A stretch of 64,000 nucleotides of DNA from positions 89,490 to 153,489 of the forward strand of contig NZ_WIDL01000008.1 in the NCBI RefSeq assembly GCF_009496535.1, written 5' to 3'. Position 1 is the stretch's first letter, and the number at the start of each line of letters is the position of its first letter. The notes under the pieces were generated by a model. It was not told the DNA's origin. It ran no database searches and saw nothing but the letters and a program-made list of their open reading frames with translations. This stretch comes from Stenotrophomonas sp. MYb238. GTDB taxonomy: Bacteria > Pseudomonadota > Gammaproteobacteria > Xanthomonadales > Xanthomonadaceae. Made by a program: the position numbers and the translations under genes. Below are positions 56,013 to 64,000 of this stretch, piece after piece.

Positions 56013-57356
56013 TTATGGAGCGGCCGCGGGCGCGAAGATCAACATGCCGACCACGCCACGCTCCGCGCCCGGCCGGATGCTGACCTGCCAGCCGTAGAGC
56101 GTACACAGCCGGCTGACGATGGACAGGCCAATGCCGCCACCCTGCGAATGGCCGGCGTGGGTACCCCGGTAACCACGCTGGAACAGGCTGGCCGCATCCT
56201 TCTCGCTCAACCCCGGGCCGGTGTCGATCACCTCGACCGCATCGCCCAACACCCGCACCCGTACTTGGCCTTCCTGCGTGTACTTCACCGCGTTGCCTAT
56301 CAGGTTGCCCAGCGCCACCGACAGGGCCGCTTCCGGGGCATCGATGACCAGGTCGCGCCCGCCTTCGAGCACCAGCTCCAGCGGCTTGCCGCCAAGCTGG
56401 GCACGGTGCGCCTCGAGCAGCTGCTCGGCGACCTTGGCGACATTGCTGCTGCCCTGCCCGCGTTCGTTGCGCGACAGCAGCAGCAGCGAGCCGATCAGGT
56501 CGCTGCACTGCTGTTCGGCGCGCTGGATGCGCTGCAGGCGCAGCAGCATCTTCTCGTCCAGTCCCGGACGCGCGAGCAGCAGTTCCGTCGCGCCACGGAT
56601 CACCGCCAGGGGCGTGCGCAGTTCGTGGCTCACGTCCGCGTTGAACTCGCGGTCGCGCTGCACCACTTCGGTCAGGCGCGCCGAATAGTCGTCCAACGTC
56701 TCGGCCAACTGCCCGACCTCGTCGTCGGTGAAACGCGGCGCAAGTGGCTCGGGGTGGCTGCTGCCTCCTCGATAGGCCCGCAAGCGCGCGGCGAGATCCG
56801 ATACCGGTCGCATCACCCGCGAAGCGGACCACCAGCCCAGCACCCAGGAAAGCAGACTGAACACCAGCACCGACAGAAAGAGCGCCCGCTTCAGTTGCTG
56901 CTCACCACGGACGGACTGGCTCATGTCATAGGCGACGAAGAACCAGGCATCGGGTGTCTTGCGTACCCCGACCTTGTAGGAGAACGCATTGCCATCGGCA
57001 TCCTCACCGCTGAAATTATGGATGCCGTCCTGCAGGTGCTCCCACTCGGGATAATCGCGACGCAGCCCATCCAGCTTGTCCGGGCGATACAGGAATGCGC
57101 GCATCTGCTGCACCGGCGCAACCACTTCCCGGCCGCCGCTCTGCATATAGCTTTGCCAGGAAGCGTCCAGGTTGCGATTCATCACATCTTCGACAAGCTG
57201 GTTCTCCACCCGCGTTCGCGCCCAGTTGGTGGCGAACGCGAACAATGCCGTCAGGCAGAAGCCCAGCAGCACGAACGAGACGATGATGCGGCTGCGCAGA
57301 CGGCGGCGATACCGCCCCTGCTTGCGGACGACCGCAGACGACGCGTTTTCAGGCAT
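56013..57356 (-). CDS. Sensor histidine kinase, VgrS/ColS-like
   Basis: Inner-membrane kinase of 447 residues. The first transmembrane helix is at about 22-44 and a periplasmic sensor at about 45-150 (including DYPEWEHLQDGIHNFSGEDADGN, rich in acidic residues). The second helix (about 155-180) leads into HAMP, HisKA with NADVSHELRTPLAVI (His near 242), and the ATPase with NLIGNAVKYT, DTGPGLSEKD and GGGIGLSIV. In Xanthomonas the matching system VgrRS (ColRS) senses periplasmic iron through acidic residues and controls stress genes; orthology is inferred from the very similar regulator. ATG at 57356 overlaps the regulator's stop by eight bases; ATG at 57386 would overlap by 38. Confidence 0.85.
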   Translation of the reverse strand: MPENASSAVVRKQGRYRRRLRSRIIVSFVLLGFCLTALFAFATNWARTRVENQLVEDVMNRNLDASWQSYMQSGGREVVAPVQQMRAFLYRPDKLDGLRRDYPEWEHLQDGIHNFSGEDADGNAFSYKVGVRKTPDAWFFVAYDMSQSVRGEQQLKRALFLSVLVFSLLSWVLGWWSASRVMRPVSDLAARLRAYRGGSSHPEPLAPRFTDDEVGQLAETLDDYSARLTEVVQRDREFNADVSHELRTPLAVIRGATELLLARPGLDEKMLLRLQRIQRAEQQCSDLIGSLLLLSRNERGQGSSNVAKVAEQLLEAHRAQLGGKPLELVLEGGRDLVIDAPEAALSVALGNLIGNAVKYTQEGQVRVRVLGDAVEVIDTGPGLSEKDAASLFQRGYRGTHAGHSQGGGIGLSIVSRLCTLYGWQVSIRPGAERGVVGMLIFAPAAAP

Positions 57357-58026
57357 CGGGGACGGCGATCCGGTATCCAATGCCATGGCGGGTCTGGATC
57401 ATCGGCGCGTTAAACGGCTTGTCCACCACCGCGCGCAGGCCGTGGATGTGCACGCGCAGGGAATCCGAATCGGGCAGTTCCTCGCCCCAGACGCGGGTTT
57501 CCAGTTCCTGCCGGGTGACCACCGCCGGCGAGGCTTCCATCAACGCCTGCAGGATCTTCAGCGCGGTCGGGTTGAGCTGCAGCAGCTTGCCCTGGCGCCG
57601 CACTTCCAGCGTGTCCAGGTTGTATTCCAGGTCGCCGGTTTCCAGCACGCGGGTGTGCCCGCCCTTGCCGCGGCGCGACAGCGCGTTGAGCCGCACCTCG
57701 ACCTCCTGCAGCGCGAACGGCTTGATCAGGTAGTCGTCGGCGCCGGAATCGAACCCGGCGAGCTTGTTGTCCAGCGAGTCGCGCGCGGTGAGCATCAGCA
57801 CCGGGGTCTGCTTGCGTGCGTCGTTGCGCAGCTTGCGGCAGACCTCGATGCCGTCCATGCCCGGCAGGTTGAGGTCGAGCACGATAGCGTCGAAATCGTG
57901 CACGACCGCCAGGTGCAGGCCGGTCACGCCGTCGGCCGCGAAATCCACCGTATGCCCGCGGTCTTCAAGGTAATCCCCGAGGTTGGCGGCGATGTCGCTG
58001 TTGTCTTCGATTACGAGGATGCGCAC
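57349..58026 (-). CDS. OmpR-family response regulator, VgrR/ColR-like
   Basis: DNA-binding regulator of 225 residues. The receiver MRILVIEDNSDIAANLGDYL has phospho-acceptor Asp51 in AIVLDLNLPG and Lys in DYLIKPFAL. The winged helix follows (about 130-222, LQLNPTALKILQALMEASP and DSLRVHIHGLRAVVDKPF). From memory the sequence is close to VgrR/ColR of Xanthomonas, linked to iron and stress responses. Forms an operon with the kinase downstream and a small exported protein ten bases upstream. Confidence 0.9.
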   Translation of the reverse strand: MRILVIEDNSDIAANLGDYLEDRGHTVDFAADGVTGLHLAVVHDFDAIVLDLNLPGMDGIEVCRKLRNDARKQTPVLMLTARDSLDNKLAGFDSGADDYLIKPFALQEVEVRLNALSRRGKGGHTRVLETGDLEYNLDTLEVRRQGKLLQLNPTALKILQALMEASPAVVTRQELETRVWGEELPDSDSLRVHIHGLRAVVDKPFNAPMIQTRHGIGYRIAVPDA

Positions 58027-58036
58027 GTGGGAAGCC

Positions 58037-58504
58037 TTAATCTATTTTTGGTTTGGAAAGATCGCGCTGGTTGGCCTGCAGGATCTCGAAAGACTGCTCA
58101 CGGATCTTGCGCCTTTCCGCGACTGTCAGGCACTGTGACACAGCACGATGTGAACCCACCGTTTTCTCGCGCTTGCACACGACACGACTGTCAGCGCGCG
58201 CCTTCGTCAGCACAGTATTGATCAGCTCCTGATCGTTGAAGAGCTGGACCTTGTCGGCCTCCTTCAACTTCGCGGCGTCGGGTTCATCGTGCATCAGCGC
58301 CTCCATGCGCTGAAGGGCATCGGCAACCTTCTGCCGGTCATCCTTGGAAATTTCGGAATAGGTGTCTCCATTCAGATCCGTCCGGATCTGCTGCGCCTGC
58401 GCCGAAAAAGGCAGGACGACATCGATGGCCTTGTCGGGCGTCGAATCGTTGGCGAAAGTCGCCAGCGGCCACATCAAACCGAGAAGTACATACTGAAGTT
58501 TCAT
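58037..58504 (-). CDS. Small exported protein of unknown function
   Basis: Protein of 155 residues with a signal peptide (about 1-19, LLGLMWPLATFAN). The mature part is mostly charged helix (EISKDDRQKVADALQRMEALM) and ends in a two-cysteine segment VVCKREKTVGSHRAVSQCLT. A similar C-x(n)-GSH-x(n)-C pattern recurs in small Xanthomonadaceae exported proteins. AGGGGC lies eight bases before the ATG at 58504. It is ten bases upstream of the VgrR-like regulator, so it may be a co-regulated accessory or sensor partner. No function is known. Confidence 0.78.
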   Translation of the reverse strand: MKLQYVLLGLMWPLATFANDSTPDKAIDVVLPFSAQAQQIRTDLNGDTYSEISKDDRQKVADALQRMEALMHDEPDAAKLKEADKVQLFNDQELINTVLTKARADSRVVCKREKTVGSHRAVSQCLTVAERRKIREQSFEILQANQRDLSKPKID

Positions 58505-58738
58505 ACCAAGCCCCTTGGCCTTCGTTGAGTAGCATAGGCCTGCCACATTCGCATCGACGGACACCTGCTGCAAGTCTGTACTTGCGGCAGACAAAACTAG
58601 GCCCCGGCGAATCGTCGCCAGGGCCTGAAGATTCCCGATCACCGGACCCGCTGAGGAGGGCTGGTCGCAGTGAGGCAAGCGTAGGACCCTGGGAATTAAA
58701 GGTCCGTTAAAACCTTGCAAGCAATTCGGAATCCGGCC

Positions 58739-59614
58739 TCAGCGCTTGAGATTGGCCACGTAGTCGATCATGCGCCCGGCGACATCCCCGCCGGAAACGC
58801 TCTCGATGCCCTCCAGGCCCGGGGTCGAATTCACTTCCAGCACCAGCGGCCCACGCCGGGAGCGGATCATGTCCACCCCGGCGATGCCCAGCCCCAGCGC
58901 CTTGGCCGAGCGCACCGCGACCTGCTGTTCGGTCTTGCTGCAGACCGCCGGCGCGGCGCTGCCGCCGGCATGCAGGTTGGAGCGGAAGTCGCCCTCCTGG
59001 GCCTGGCGGCGCATGGTCGCCACCACCTGGTCGCCCACGACCAGGCAGCGCAGGTCGGCGCCCTGGGCCTCGGCGATGAATTCCTGCACGAGGAAGTTCG
59101 CATACAGGCCGCGCAGCGCCTCCACCGTGCCCTTGGACGCGCTGAGCTTCTCGGTGAGGATCACCCCCCGGCCCTGCGTGCCTTCGCTGAGTTTCACCAC
59201 GTGCGGCGGCGGCCCCAGCATGGACAGCAGGTCGTGGGTGTCGTCCGGGTTGTCGCCGAACACCGTCACCGGCATGTCGATGCCCTTGGCGGCCAGCACC
59301 TGGTGCGCGCGCAGCTTGTCGCGCGCGCGCAGGATCGCGTCGGACGGATTGGGCGTGCGTGCGCCCATCATCTCGAACTGGCGCAGCACCGCGGTGCCGT
59401 AGCGGGTGATGGAAGCGCCGATGCGCGGGATCACCGCATCGAAGCCGGCCAGCGGCCGGCCCTTGTAGTGCATGCTGAAATCGCCCGCGGTGATGCGCAT
59501 GTAGCAGCGCAGCGGGTCGAGGATGCGTACCGTGTGGCCGCGCGCGCGCGCGGCCTCTACCAGACGCCGGGTCGAGTAGAGCTTGCTGTTGCGGGAAAGG
59601 ATGGCGAGCTTCAT
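58739..59614 (-). CDS. rimK: ATP-grasp ligase RimK
   Basis: Cytoplasmic ligase of 291 residues that adds glutamate residues to the C-terminus of ribosomal protein S6 and can make poly-alpha-glutamate. N-terminal [23 protein letters not shown]-grasp [20 protein letters not shown], metal-binding [15 protein letters not shown] and [15 protein letters not shown]. Start ATG 59614. A stand-alone gene here, with about 230 bases of apparently empty sequence before the next gene. Confidence 0.95.
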   Translation of the reverse strand: MKLAILSRNSKLYSTRRLVEAARARGHTVRILDPLRCYMRITAGDFSMHYKGRPLAGFDAVIPRIGASITRYGTAVLRQFEMMGARTPNPSDAILRARDKLRAHQVLAAKGIDMPVTVFGDNPDDTHDLLSMLGPPPHVVKLSEGTQGRGVILTEKLSASKGTVEALRGLYANFLVQEFIAEAQGADLRCLVVGDQVVATMRRQAQEGDFRSNLHAGGSAAPAVCSKTEQQVAVRSAKALGLGIAGVDMIRSRRGPLVLEVNSTPGLEGIESVSGGDVAGRMIDYVANLKR

Positions 59615-59694
59615 CGCAGAGCCTGATGGACAGGCCGGGCACATCACGCCCTGCCCTTGCCTGACGCCTCAGTGCCTGCGGGGCACCTGGAAGA

Positions 59695-59768
59695 TGGAGC
59701 GGGTGAAGGGAATCGAACCCTCGTCGTAAGCTTGGGAAGCTTCTGCTCTACCATTGAGCTACACCCGC
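59695..59768 (-). tRNA. tRNA-Gly, anticodon CCC
   Basis: Reads GCGGGTGTAGCTCAATGGTA from 59768 on the minus strand. It has a D-arm GCTCAATGGTAGAGC, the anticodon loop TTCCCAA giving CCC, a T-arm GGGTTCGATTCCC, a closing ACCCGC acceptor strand, discriminator T and an encoded CCA. It resembles E. coli glyU. Confidence 0.95.
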
Positions 59769-59926
59769 GCGGCGATGCGCAGTCTATGCGGGCGGAGGCC
59801 TGCCGCGCAATGGTGGTGCGGGCCACGGATCGCTCCGCGGCCCGCACGCGATGACGGCGCTACCGCACCGCTCCGGCAAGGAGCGGCGCCGCGAACGGCA
59901 CCGCCCTGCCGGTTGCCGTTACCGGC

Positions 59927-61765
59927 TCAGAAGCCGGCGCTGAACGTGGCGAACACGGTGGCGTCGCGTGCCGACCGCTGCGCGGTGGTGGCGCTCACGC
60001 CGATGTTGCTCTGCAGCCCCCAGGCATTGACGCGCGCGCCGAGCACGGCGGTGGCGTAGTTGCGGTCGAACTGCAGGCCCGGGACCTTGTAGGCACCGAC
60101 GTCGGCCATGGTCTGCAGCCAGGCGCTGGCCTGCGTGCCGTCCTCGAACTCGTGATCCCAGGTGACCTGCACATAGGGGCGGACGCTGCCGCCGTCGAAA
60201 CGCGCCTGCCAGCCGATGCGGCCGACGGTGGAATCCACGTCCTGGTCGCCGTAGCCGAGCGCGGTGGCGCTGGCGTTGCTTTCGACGTAGCCGTCGAGCT
60301 TGACCTTCTGCCAGACCACGCCGGCCACCGGGCCGTGGCGGAAGCCGCCCTCCTGGCCGAACTCGTAGCCGGCGTCGAGCGCGGCGGTCAGGTTGCTGCC
60401 GTCCGGCGAGCCCTTGTGCTCGCGGGTGGCCGGGCCGAGCTGGACCTTGCGGGTGACGTCGTAGCCCAGCCAGCTGTAGCCGACCTGGCCGTTGACCCAG
60501 GCGTGCTCGCCGTACCAGCCGGCGAACAGGCCCAGCGTGGTGTCGGACTGGGTGAAATCGCCCTTGTTGTTGCCGAAATCGGCCTCCATGCGGCCATAGC
60601 CGGCGAAGCCGCCGACCACCAAGCCGTCGCGCGCCCAGTCGACGCCGAACAGGCCGGCCGGCGCCATGCCGTCGTACAGGTCGCCGTGGTCGTAGCGCTG
60701 CATGTCGCCGCGCACGTTGCCCCACCAGCCCATGCCGTCGGCCGGTCGGCCGGCCAGGTGGCCGCCGACCTGCGCGGCGCGCGCGCGGCCGGTGGTCTGC
60801 GCCGAATGGGTCAGTACCTGCTGCAGGCGCGGGGCCTCGAGCACCGAGATCGCGTACTGGCCCAGGATTTCATGCGCGGCGGTGGTCGGGTGCACGCCAT
60901 CGGCGAAGACATAGGTGTCGGCCGCGCCGGGCGTGGTGTAGCTGAGCGGGTTGCAGAACAGCGAGGAATCGCCCTTGGGCGCCGGCTGCGCCTTGCAGGC
61001 CACGCCGCTGACGTTGGCGAAGCCGTAGGTGCCCGGATCGGCGACGATCTCCCGCAGGATGGTGAACGTATCGACCGGGATGACCTGCAGGCCGGCCTGC
61101 CGGAGCCCGCCGAACAGCGCGTCGTTGTAGGCCTTGGACAGGGCCGTGCCCTGCGCCATCCCGAGGGCGCCGCCGGCGCGGGCGGACGGGGTCAGGCCGA
61201 TGTCGGGCAGGTTGGGAACCATCACGTACTGCGCGCCGGCGGCCTTCAGCATGCCCACGATGCCGACCTGGTCGGCGACCGCGCCGCCGATGATGGCCTG
61301 CGCCAGGGCCGGGGTGCGCTGCACCTCGAACAGGTCGTTGGCGCCGCCCCACACGGTGTACAGCGCGTTGGCGTCGGCCTTGCCGCCGTTGGCGGCCAGG
61401 TAGGTGCCGAGCTGGGTCTTGAGCGACGGCGTCGGGCCGAGCCCGCCCACCGTATCCACGCCGACGCGCGCGCCGCCGACGGCGTAGTTGTCGCCCTTCT
61501 GGCCATTGCCGTTGGGCGAGGCATCGGTGCCGTAATGATCGGCCAGGTAATCGGACCAGACCCAGCCCGGGTTGGTGGTGAAGCGGCCCACCAGGGAGGC
61601 ATTGGGATCGAGCTGCATCAGCACCGGGCGGAAATGGCCGGTGTCGGTCAGGCTGTCGCCGAAGAACACGGTCTTCGAGAACGGGGACTGCGCCATGGCC
61701 GGGACGGCGGCGCAGGCAAGCGCCAGGGCAAGGGCCGAACGCAGCGGGCGGGTGGAAACACGCAT
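59927..61765 (-). CDS. GDSL esterase/lipase autotransporter (EstA-like)
   Basis: Type Va autotransporter of 612 residues. A signal peptide (about 1-25, CAAVPAMAQ) is followed by a GDSL/SGNH hydrolase passenger: block I VFFGDSLTDTG with nucleophile Ser38, a Gly in GARVG, block III VWGGANDLF near 138-146, and block V FADGVHPT with Asp288/His291. The C-terminal autotransporter beta-barrel runs about 340-612 (QVGGHLAGRPADGMGWWGNVRG) and ends in aromatic ATFSAGF. The enzyme should stay on the cell surface and hydrolyse lipids or short-chain esters; EstA in Pseudomonas affects motility and rhamnolipid. No strong terminator is seen; a CCGCTCC/GGAGCGG hairpin is at about 59868. Confidence 0.93.
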   Translation of the reverse strand: MRVSTRPLRSALALALACAAVPAMAQSPFSKTVFFGDSLTDTGHFRPVLMQLDPNASLVGRFTTNPGWVWSDYLADHYGTDASPNGNGQKGDNYAVGGARVGVDTVGGLGPTPSLKTQLGTYLAANGGKADANALYTVWGGANDLFEVQRTPALAQAIIGGAVADQVGIVGMLKAAGAQYVMVPNLPDIGLTPSARAGGALGMAQGTALSKAYNDALFGGLRQAGLQVIPVDTFTILREIVADPGTYGFANVSGVACKAQPAPKGDSSLFCNPLSYTTPGAADTYVFADGVHPTTAAHEILGQYAISVLEAPRLQQVLTHSAQTTGRARAAQVGGHLAGRPADGMGWWGNVRGDMQRYDHGDLYDGMAPAGLFGVDWARDGLVVGGFAGYGRMEADFGNNKGDFTQSDTTLGLFAGWYGEHAWVNGQVGYSWLGYDVTRKVQLGPATREHKGSPDGSNLTAALDAGYEFGQEGGFRHGPVAGVVWQKVKLDGYVESNASATALGYGDQDVDSTVGRIGWQARFDGGSVRPYVQVTWDHEFEDGTQASAWLQTMADVGAYKVPGLQFDRNYATAVLGARVNAWGLQSNIGVSATTAQRSARDATVFATFSAGF

Positions 61766-61902
61766 GGGAAACTCCTGACGGACGAGGAAGGCGGCAGCGT
61801 ACGCTGCCGCACGGTGTTAGTTTTTCATTGCCCCACGGCGGGCTCACGCTGCACCGCCGCATCGGGCTGGGATTTTCCACCCATGCTGGCGAAAATGCCC
61901 GC

Positions 61903-62103
61903 ATGGACATCCAGCTCAATGGCGAACCGCGCCGCTTCCCGGCACCCCCGACCCTGGCCGACCTGCTGGCCGCCGAAGGCCTGGCCGAACGCCGCGTGGC
62001 GGTGGAGGTCAACGGCGAGATCGTCCCCCGCGGCCGGCACGGCGAGTGGCGGTTGAACGAGGGCGACGTGGTCGAGATCGTGCACGCGCTGGGCGGCGGC
62101 TGA
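61903..62103 (+). CDS. thiS: Sulfur carrier protein ThiS
   Basis: Ubiquitin-like protein of 66 residues that carries the thiazole sulfur as a C-terminal thiocarboxylate. Begins MDIQLNGEPRRFPAP and ends VEIVHALGGG; the terminal Gly-Gly is needed for adenylation. ATG at 61903 is chosen to match ThiS length; the frame opens earlier. No thiamine-pyrophosphate riboswitch was recognised upstream. thiG follows after a REP-bearing gap. Confidence 0.92.
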   Translation: MDIQLNGEPRRFPAPPTLADLLAAEGLAERRVAVEVNGEIVPRGRHGEWRLNEGDVVEIVHALGGG

Positions 62104-62120
62104 TTGACGCCGGGAAGGCT

Positions 62121-62201
62121 GACGGAGCGGCTTGCGCTGTGATGGATTTGACGAACTGCGGGCTTTGACGGCAAAGCCATCGCGGCTGAAGCCGCTCCTA
62201 C
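62121..62201. repeat. GTAG REP pair between thiS and thiG
   Basis: An intact inverted copy TCGCGGCTGAAGCCGCTCCT(AC) lies at 62180-62201, and a decayed direct partner (GGAGCGGCTTGCGCTGTGATG) lies about 40 bases before it. Same family as the 6.3-kb array. Confidence 0.8.
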
Positions 62202-62259
62202 AGGTGGGATTCATGGGAATCGCTCCACGGCGGAGGACGCAGCATCTGGCGCGATGGGC

Positions 62260-62265
62260 GATAAT
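62260..62265 (+). promoter_or_regulatory. Candidate -10 box for thiG, giving a leaderless mRNA
   Basis: GATAAT lies seven bases upstream of the thiG ATG at 62272, so transcription from it would begin at or next to the start codon. There is no Shine-Dalgarno. The -35 region is not well conserved. Confidence 0.45.
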
Positions 62266-62271
62266 CGCCCC

Positions 62272-63066
62272 ATGAACGCACACGTCCCCACCGATCCGCT
62301 GGTCATCGCCGGCAAGACCTATGCGTCCCGGCTTCTGACCGGGACCGGCAAGTTCAGGGATCTGGAAGAAACCCGCCTGGCCACCGAGGCCGCCGGCGCC
62401 CAGATCGTCACCGTCGCCATCCGCCGCACCAATATCGGCCAGAACCCGGGCGAGCCCAACCTGCTCGACGTGCTGCCGCCGGACCGCTACGCCATCCTGC
62501 CCAACACCGCCGGCTGCTATACCGCCGAGGACGCGGTGCGTACCTGCCGCCTGGCGCGCGAACTGCTCGACGGCCACAACCTGACCAAGCTCGAGGTGCT
62601 GGGCGACCAGAAGACCCTGTACCCGGACGTGGTGCAGACCCTCAAGGCGGCCGAGCAGCTGGTCAAGGACGGCTTCGACGTGATGGTCTACACCTCCGAC
62701 GACCCGATCCTGTGCAAGCGCCTGGAGGAGATCGGCTGCGCCGCGGTGATGCCGCTGGCTGCGCCGATCGGCTCGGGGCTGGGCATCCAGAACAAGTACA
62801 ACCTGATCGAGATCATCGAGAACGCCAAGGTGCCGATCATCGTCGACGCCGGCGTCGGCACCGCCTCGGACGCCGCCATCGCGATGGAGCTGGGCTGCGA
62901 CGGCGTGCTGATGAACACCGCCATCGCCGGCGCACGCAACCCGGTGCTGATGGCCGGCGCGATGCGCAAGGCGGTGGAAGCCGGCCGCGAAGCCTTCCTC
63001 GCCGGCCGCATCCCGCGCAAGCGCTACGCCAGCGCGTCCTCGCCGGTGGACGGATTGATCGGCTGA
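62272..63066 (+). CDS. thiG: Thiazole synthase ThiG
   Basis: TIM-barrel enzyme of 264 residues that builds the thiazole phosphate of thiamine from deoxyxylulose-5-phosphate, ThiS thiocarboxylate and dehydroglycine. Signatures: [63 protein letters not shown] (Lys that forms the Schiff base region) and [21 protein letters not shown] at 62272 was chosen over 62254. Its stop overlaps the trmB start (TGATG). Confidence 0.95.
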   Translation: MNAHVPTDPLVIAGKTYASRLLTGTGKFRDLEETRLATEAAGAQIVTVAIRRTNIGQNPGEPNLLDVLPPDRYAILPNTAGCYTAEDAVRTCRLARELLDGHNLTKLEVLGDQKTLYPDVVQTLKAAEQLVKDGFDVMVYTSDDPILCKRLEEIGCAAVMPLAAPIGSGLGIQNKYNLIEIIENAKVPIIVDAGVGTASDAAIAMELGCDGVLMNTAIAGARNPVLMAGAMRKAVEAGREAFLAGRIPRKRYASASSPVDGLIG

Positions 63067-63818
63067 TGACCAATCCCTTCGACAGCGCCGGCGCCAAGGC
63101 GCCGCCCAAGCCCTTCACCGTCACCGAGGGCCGCCGCGAGATCCGCAGCTTCGTGCTGCGCCAGGGCCGTTTCACGCCCGCCCAGCAGCGCGCGTTCGAC
63201 GAGCGCTGGCCGCGCTTCGGCATCGACTTCACCGGCGAGCCGCGCGATCTGGACGCTGTTTTCGGCCGCGCCGCGCCCAAGGTGCTGGAGATCGGCTTCG
63301 GCAACGGCGCGGCATTGCGCCATGCCGCGCGGTTCGACGCGACCAAGGACTACATCGGCATCGAGGTACACGCGCCCGGCGTCGGCCGCCTGCTCAACGC
63401 GCTGGCCGACGACGACGCCGGCAACGTCAGGCTCTACCACCACGATGCGGTCGAGGTGCTGGAGAAGGAAATCGCCGACGGCGCGCTGGACGAGATCCGC
63501 ATCTATTTCCCGGACCCGTGGCACAAGAAGCGCCACAACAAGCGCCGCCTGGTGCAGCCGGCGTTCGCCGCTCTGCTGGTGCGCAAGCTGCGCCCGGGTG
63601 GCCTGCTGCACTGCGCCACCGACTGGGAAAACTACGCCGAGCAGATGTGGGACGTGCTCGGCGCCACCGAAGGCCTGGCCAACCGCGCCGGTCCGCGCGG
63701 CAGCGTGCCGCGCCCGGACTGGCGCCCGCAGACGCACTTCGAGACCCGCGGCCAGAAACTCGGCCATGGCGTCTGGGATCTGCTGTATGACAGGCAGGGA
63801 ACGGGAACCGGGGAATAA
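63066..63818 (+). CDS. trmB: tRNA (guanine-N7)-methyltransferase TrmB
   Basis: Cytoplasmic enzyme of 250 residues that makes m7G46 in tRNA variable loops. SAM motif [14 protein letters not shown] at about 73-86, [14 protein letters not shown], and the diagnostic [16 protein letters not shown] near 149-164; [19 protein letters not shown] at the end. Coupled to thiG by TGATG overlap, a typical Xanthomonadaceae order. The last 180 bases of the window after it hold no supported gene. Confidence 0.95.
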   Translation: MTNPFDSAGAKAPPKPFTVTEGRREIRSFVLRQGRFTPAQQRAFDERWPRFGIDFTGEPRDLDAVFGRAAPKVLEIGFGNGAALRHAARFDATKDYIGIEVHAPGVGRLLNALADDDAGNVRLYHHDAVEVLEKEIADGALDEIRIYFPDPWHKKRHNKRRLVQPAFAALLVRKLRPGGLLHCATDWENYAEQMWDVLGATEGLANRAGPRGSVPRPDWRPQTHFETRGQKLGHGVWDLLYDRQGTGTGE

Positions 63819-64000
63819 GGGAATGTTGCCTCCACGCACAAGCGCATCCGGAGACAGCGCCAGGCATCTGGTGCGGAAGGCCGCTCCCTCCTTCCCCCGG
63901 CATGCCGCTTCCGGCGCCCGAAGCGGGTTGGCATGCGCCGTCGTCCCTCCGGGCCCAGGGACTGGCAGCGGGGTTTCACCGGCCGCACTCGCCACGTGCC

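Noticed and set aside
61766-61902. Thiamine-pyrophosphate riboswitch before thiS
   Set aside because: No CTGAGA-type or ACCTGATCTGG-type conserved core was found in the short upstream region.
63819-64000. Minus-strand frames at the right edge
   Set aside because: They run on as shadows antisense to trmB and thiG, with no start context or recognisable domain.

Overview
This 64 kb window is a high-GC chromosome segment from a gammaproteobacterium, most likely a Xanthomonadaceae member (Lysobacter, Pseudoxanthomonas, Luteimonas or Stenotrophomonas type). The evidence is the order sucD-sucC / pilS-pilR / pilB ... pilA-pilC-pilD-coaE, the hda-perM-DUF2066 / purM divergent block, the BigR-Blh-YeeE sulfide cassette known from Xylella, and many REP hairpins that begin with GTAG. 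No phage, insertion sequence or CRISPR array was seen. The species cannot be named from sequence alone.

Layout. 1-6.2 kb: a CrbR/CrbS-like acetate-type two-component system (LuxR-family regulator; SLC5-fused hybrid kinase) with a BigR-controlled sulfide detoxification cassette lodged between its two genes. 6.3-6.8 kb: a 96-bp tandem array built on GTAG REP hairpins. 6.8-13.5 kb: a TonB-dependent receptor, a GntP permease, two L,D-transpeptidases, a candidate Csr/Rsm sponge RNA and a ComEA-like protein. 13.7-17.3 kb: an M20 peptidase, a small membrane protein and the AmgK-MurU muramic acid recycling pair. 17.7-25.1 kb: hda-perM-DUF2066 divergent from purM-(membrane protein)-yjdF-purN and two DUF3108 proteins. 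25.2-27.5 kb: succinyl-CoA ligase. 27.8-37.6 kb: PilS/PilR, a repeat array, an EAL response regulator with a sensor kinase, and PilB.

38.6-51.8 kb: a tightly overlapping ten-gene glycan operon on the minus strand, visibly lower in GC over most of its length. It lies between pilB with a TfpX/TfpZ-type pilin accessory gene on one side and two pilin genes on the other. It encodes two GtrA modules (one fused to a GT4 glycosyltransferase), a GT2 enzyme, a GT-C-like membrane protein, two tandem paralogous membrane proteins of unknown function, a UDP-galactopyranose-mutase-like flavoprotein, a Gfo/Idh oxidoreductase, a methyltransferase and GalE. A pilin or surface glycan is the natural hypothesis.

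51.9-56 kb: two tandem pilins (the first behind a good sigma-54 promoter, as expected for PilR control), then pilC, pilD and coaE. 56-64 kb: a VgrRS/ColRS-like two-component system with a small secreted protein, RimK, tRNA-Gly(CCC), a GDSL-esterase autotransporter, thiS, thiG and trmB.

The most interesting signals are the GGA-rich hairpin RNA at 13.0-13.15 kb, the glycan island inside the type IV pilus locus, and the REP-derived repeats, one of which supplies the stop codon of murU.
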